A stretch of 11,898 nt of DNA from contig CAZDEH010000028.1 in NCBI GenBank assembly GCA_964504665.1, positions 1 to 11,898 of the forward strand, in the 5' to 3' direction. The notes under the pieces were generated by a model. The model saw nothing but the letters and a program-made list of their open reading frames with translations, had not been told where the DNA came from and made no database searches. Below, in pieces: positions 11,892-11,898 of this stretch (positions are counted from its first letter, which is position 1; each line of letters starts with the position of its first letter). This DNA comes from STC-54 sp964504665. GTDB taxonomy: Bacteria > Patescibacteriota > Microgenomatia > Daviesbacterales > UBA10151. The position numbers and the translations under genes were made by a program.

Positions 11892-11898
11892 TTGTGTG

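Larger units (their letters stand above)
11623..11898. other. Gene-free right end
   Basis: No convincing gene on either strand; the longest minus-strand frame with an ATG here is about 28 codons and runs through a repeat. It contains a third copy of the short downstream element, a REP-like motif and a partial palindromic element at the edge. Confidence 0.55.

Noticed and set aside
1..11898. CRISPR array, tRNA or rRNA genes, complete insertion sequence
   Set aside because: I saw no regularly spaced repeats, cloverleaf-like segments, rRNA stretches or transposase motifs on either strand.

Overview
The window looks like a piece of a metagenome-assembled, AT-rich bacterial genome, most likely from the Candidate Phyla Radiation / Patescibacteria (possibly Microgenomates-like). 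The reasons are a compact layout, a shortened HrcA, several small proteins of unknown function, a tiny two-helix membrane protein of a type I associate with that group, and a start-codon architecture in which the -10 box lies only 6-9 nt before the first codon (leaderless mRNAs). This placement is an inference and was not tested. Three runs of exactly 10 N (2411-2420, 7193-7202, 7779-7788) are scaffold joins, not biology. Each breaks a gene that is otherwise intact.

Left part (1-3542): a minus-strand gene of unknown function with one N-terminal membrane helix runs off the left edge. It diverges from a magnesium-type P-type ATPase (mgtA-like, 721-3215, split by the first join). The ATPase overlaps tail to tail with a small cysteine-rich CxxCxxCC protein. 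From 3543 to 4348 there is one orphan charged gene (3806-4195), AT-rich intergenic DNA, two copies of a short repeated element and one hairpin.

Central part (4349-9412): a heat-shock chaperone locus, all on the minus strand and read from high to low coordinates: hrcA, grpE, a 62-aa zinc-ribbon-like gene, dnaK, a strong intrinsic terminator, an RsmC-like methyltransferase, then a zinc-finger-less dnaJ. The promoter before hrcA has consensus-like -35/-10 boxes and a CIRCE-type operator lying over them, so HrcA should repress its own operon. DnaK, GrpE and DnaJ form the Hsp70 folding cycle. The terminator after dnaK should lower expression of the methyltransferase and DnaJ relative to DnaK.

Right part (9409-11898): a DHH/DHHA1 phosphoesterase (NrnA-like) whose stop codon lies inside the hrcA -35 box, a PIG-L/LmbE-type deacetylase, a divergent small membrane protein, and about 275 bp of gene-free DNA with fragments of repeated palindromic elements.

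No new defence system, mobile element, CRISPR array or RNA gene was found. The most notable points are the recurrent leaderless promoters, the GC-rich palindrome inside the dnaK tail, the two conflicting versions of dnaK codons 31-62 across a scaffold join, the false gap in mgtA, and the operator/promoter/stop-codon compaction at hrcA.
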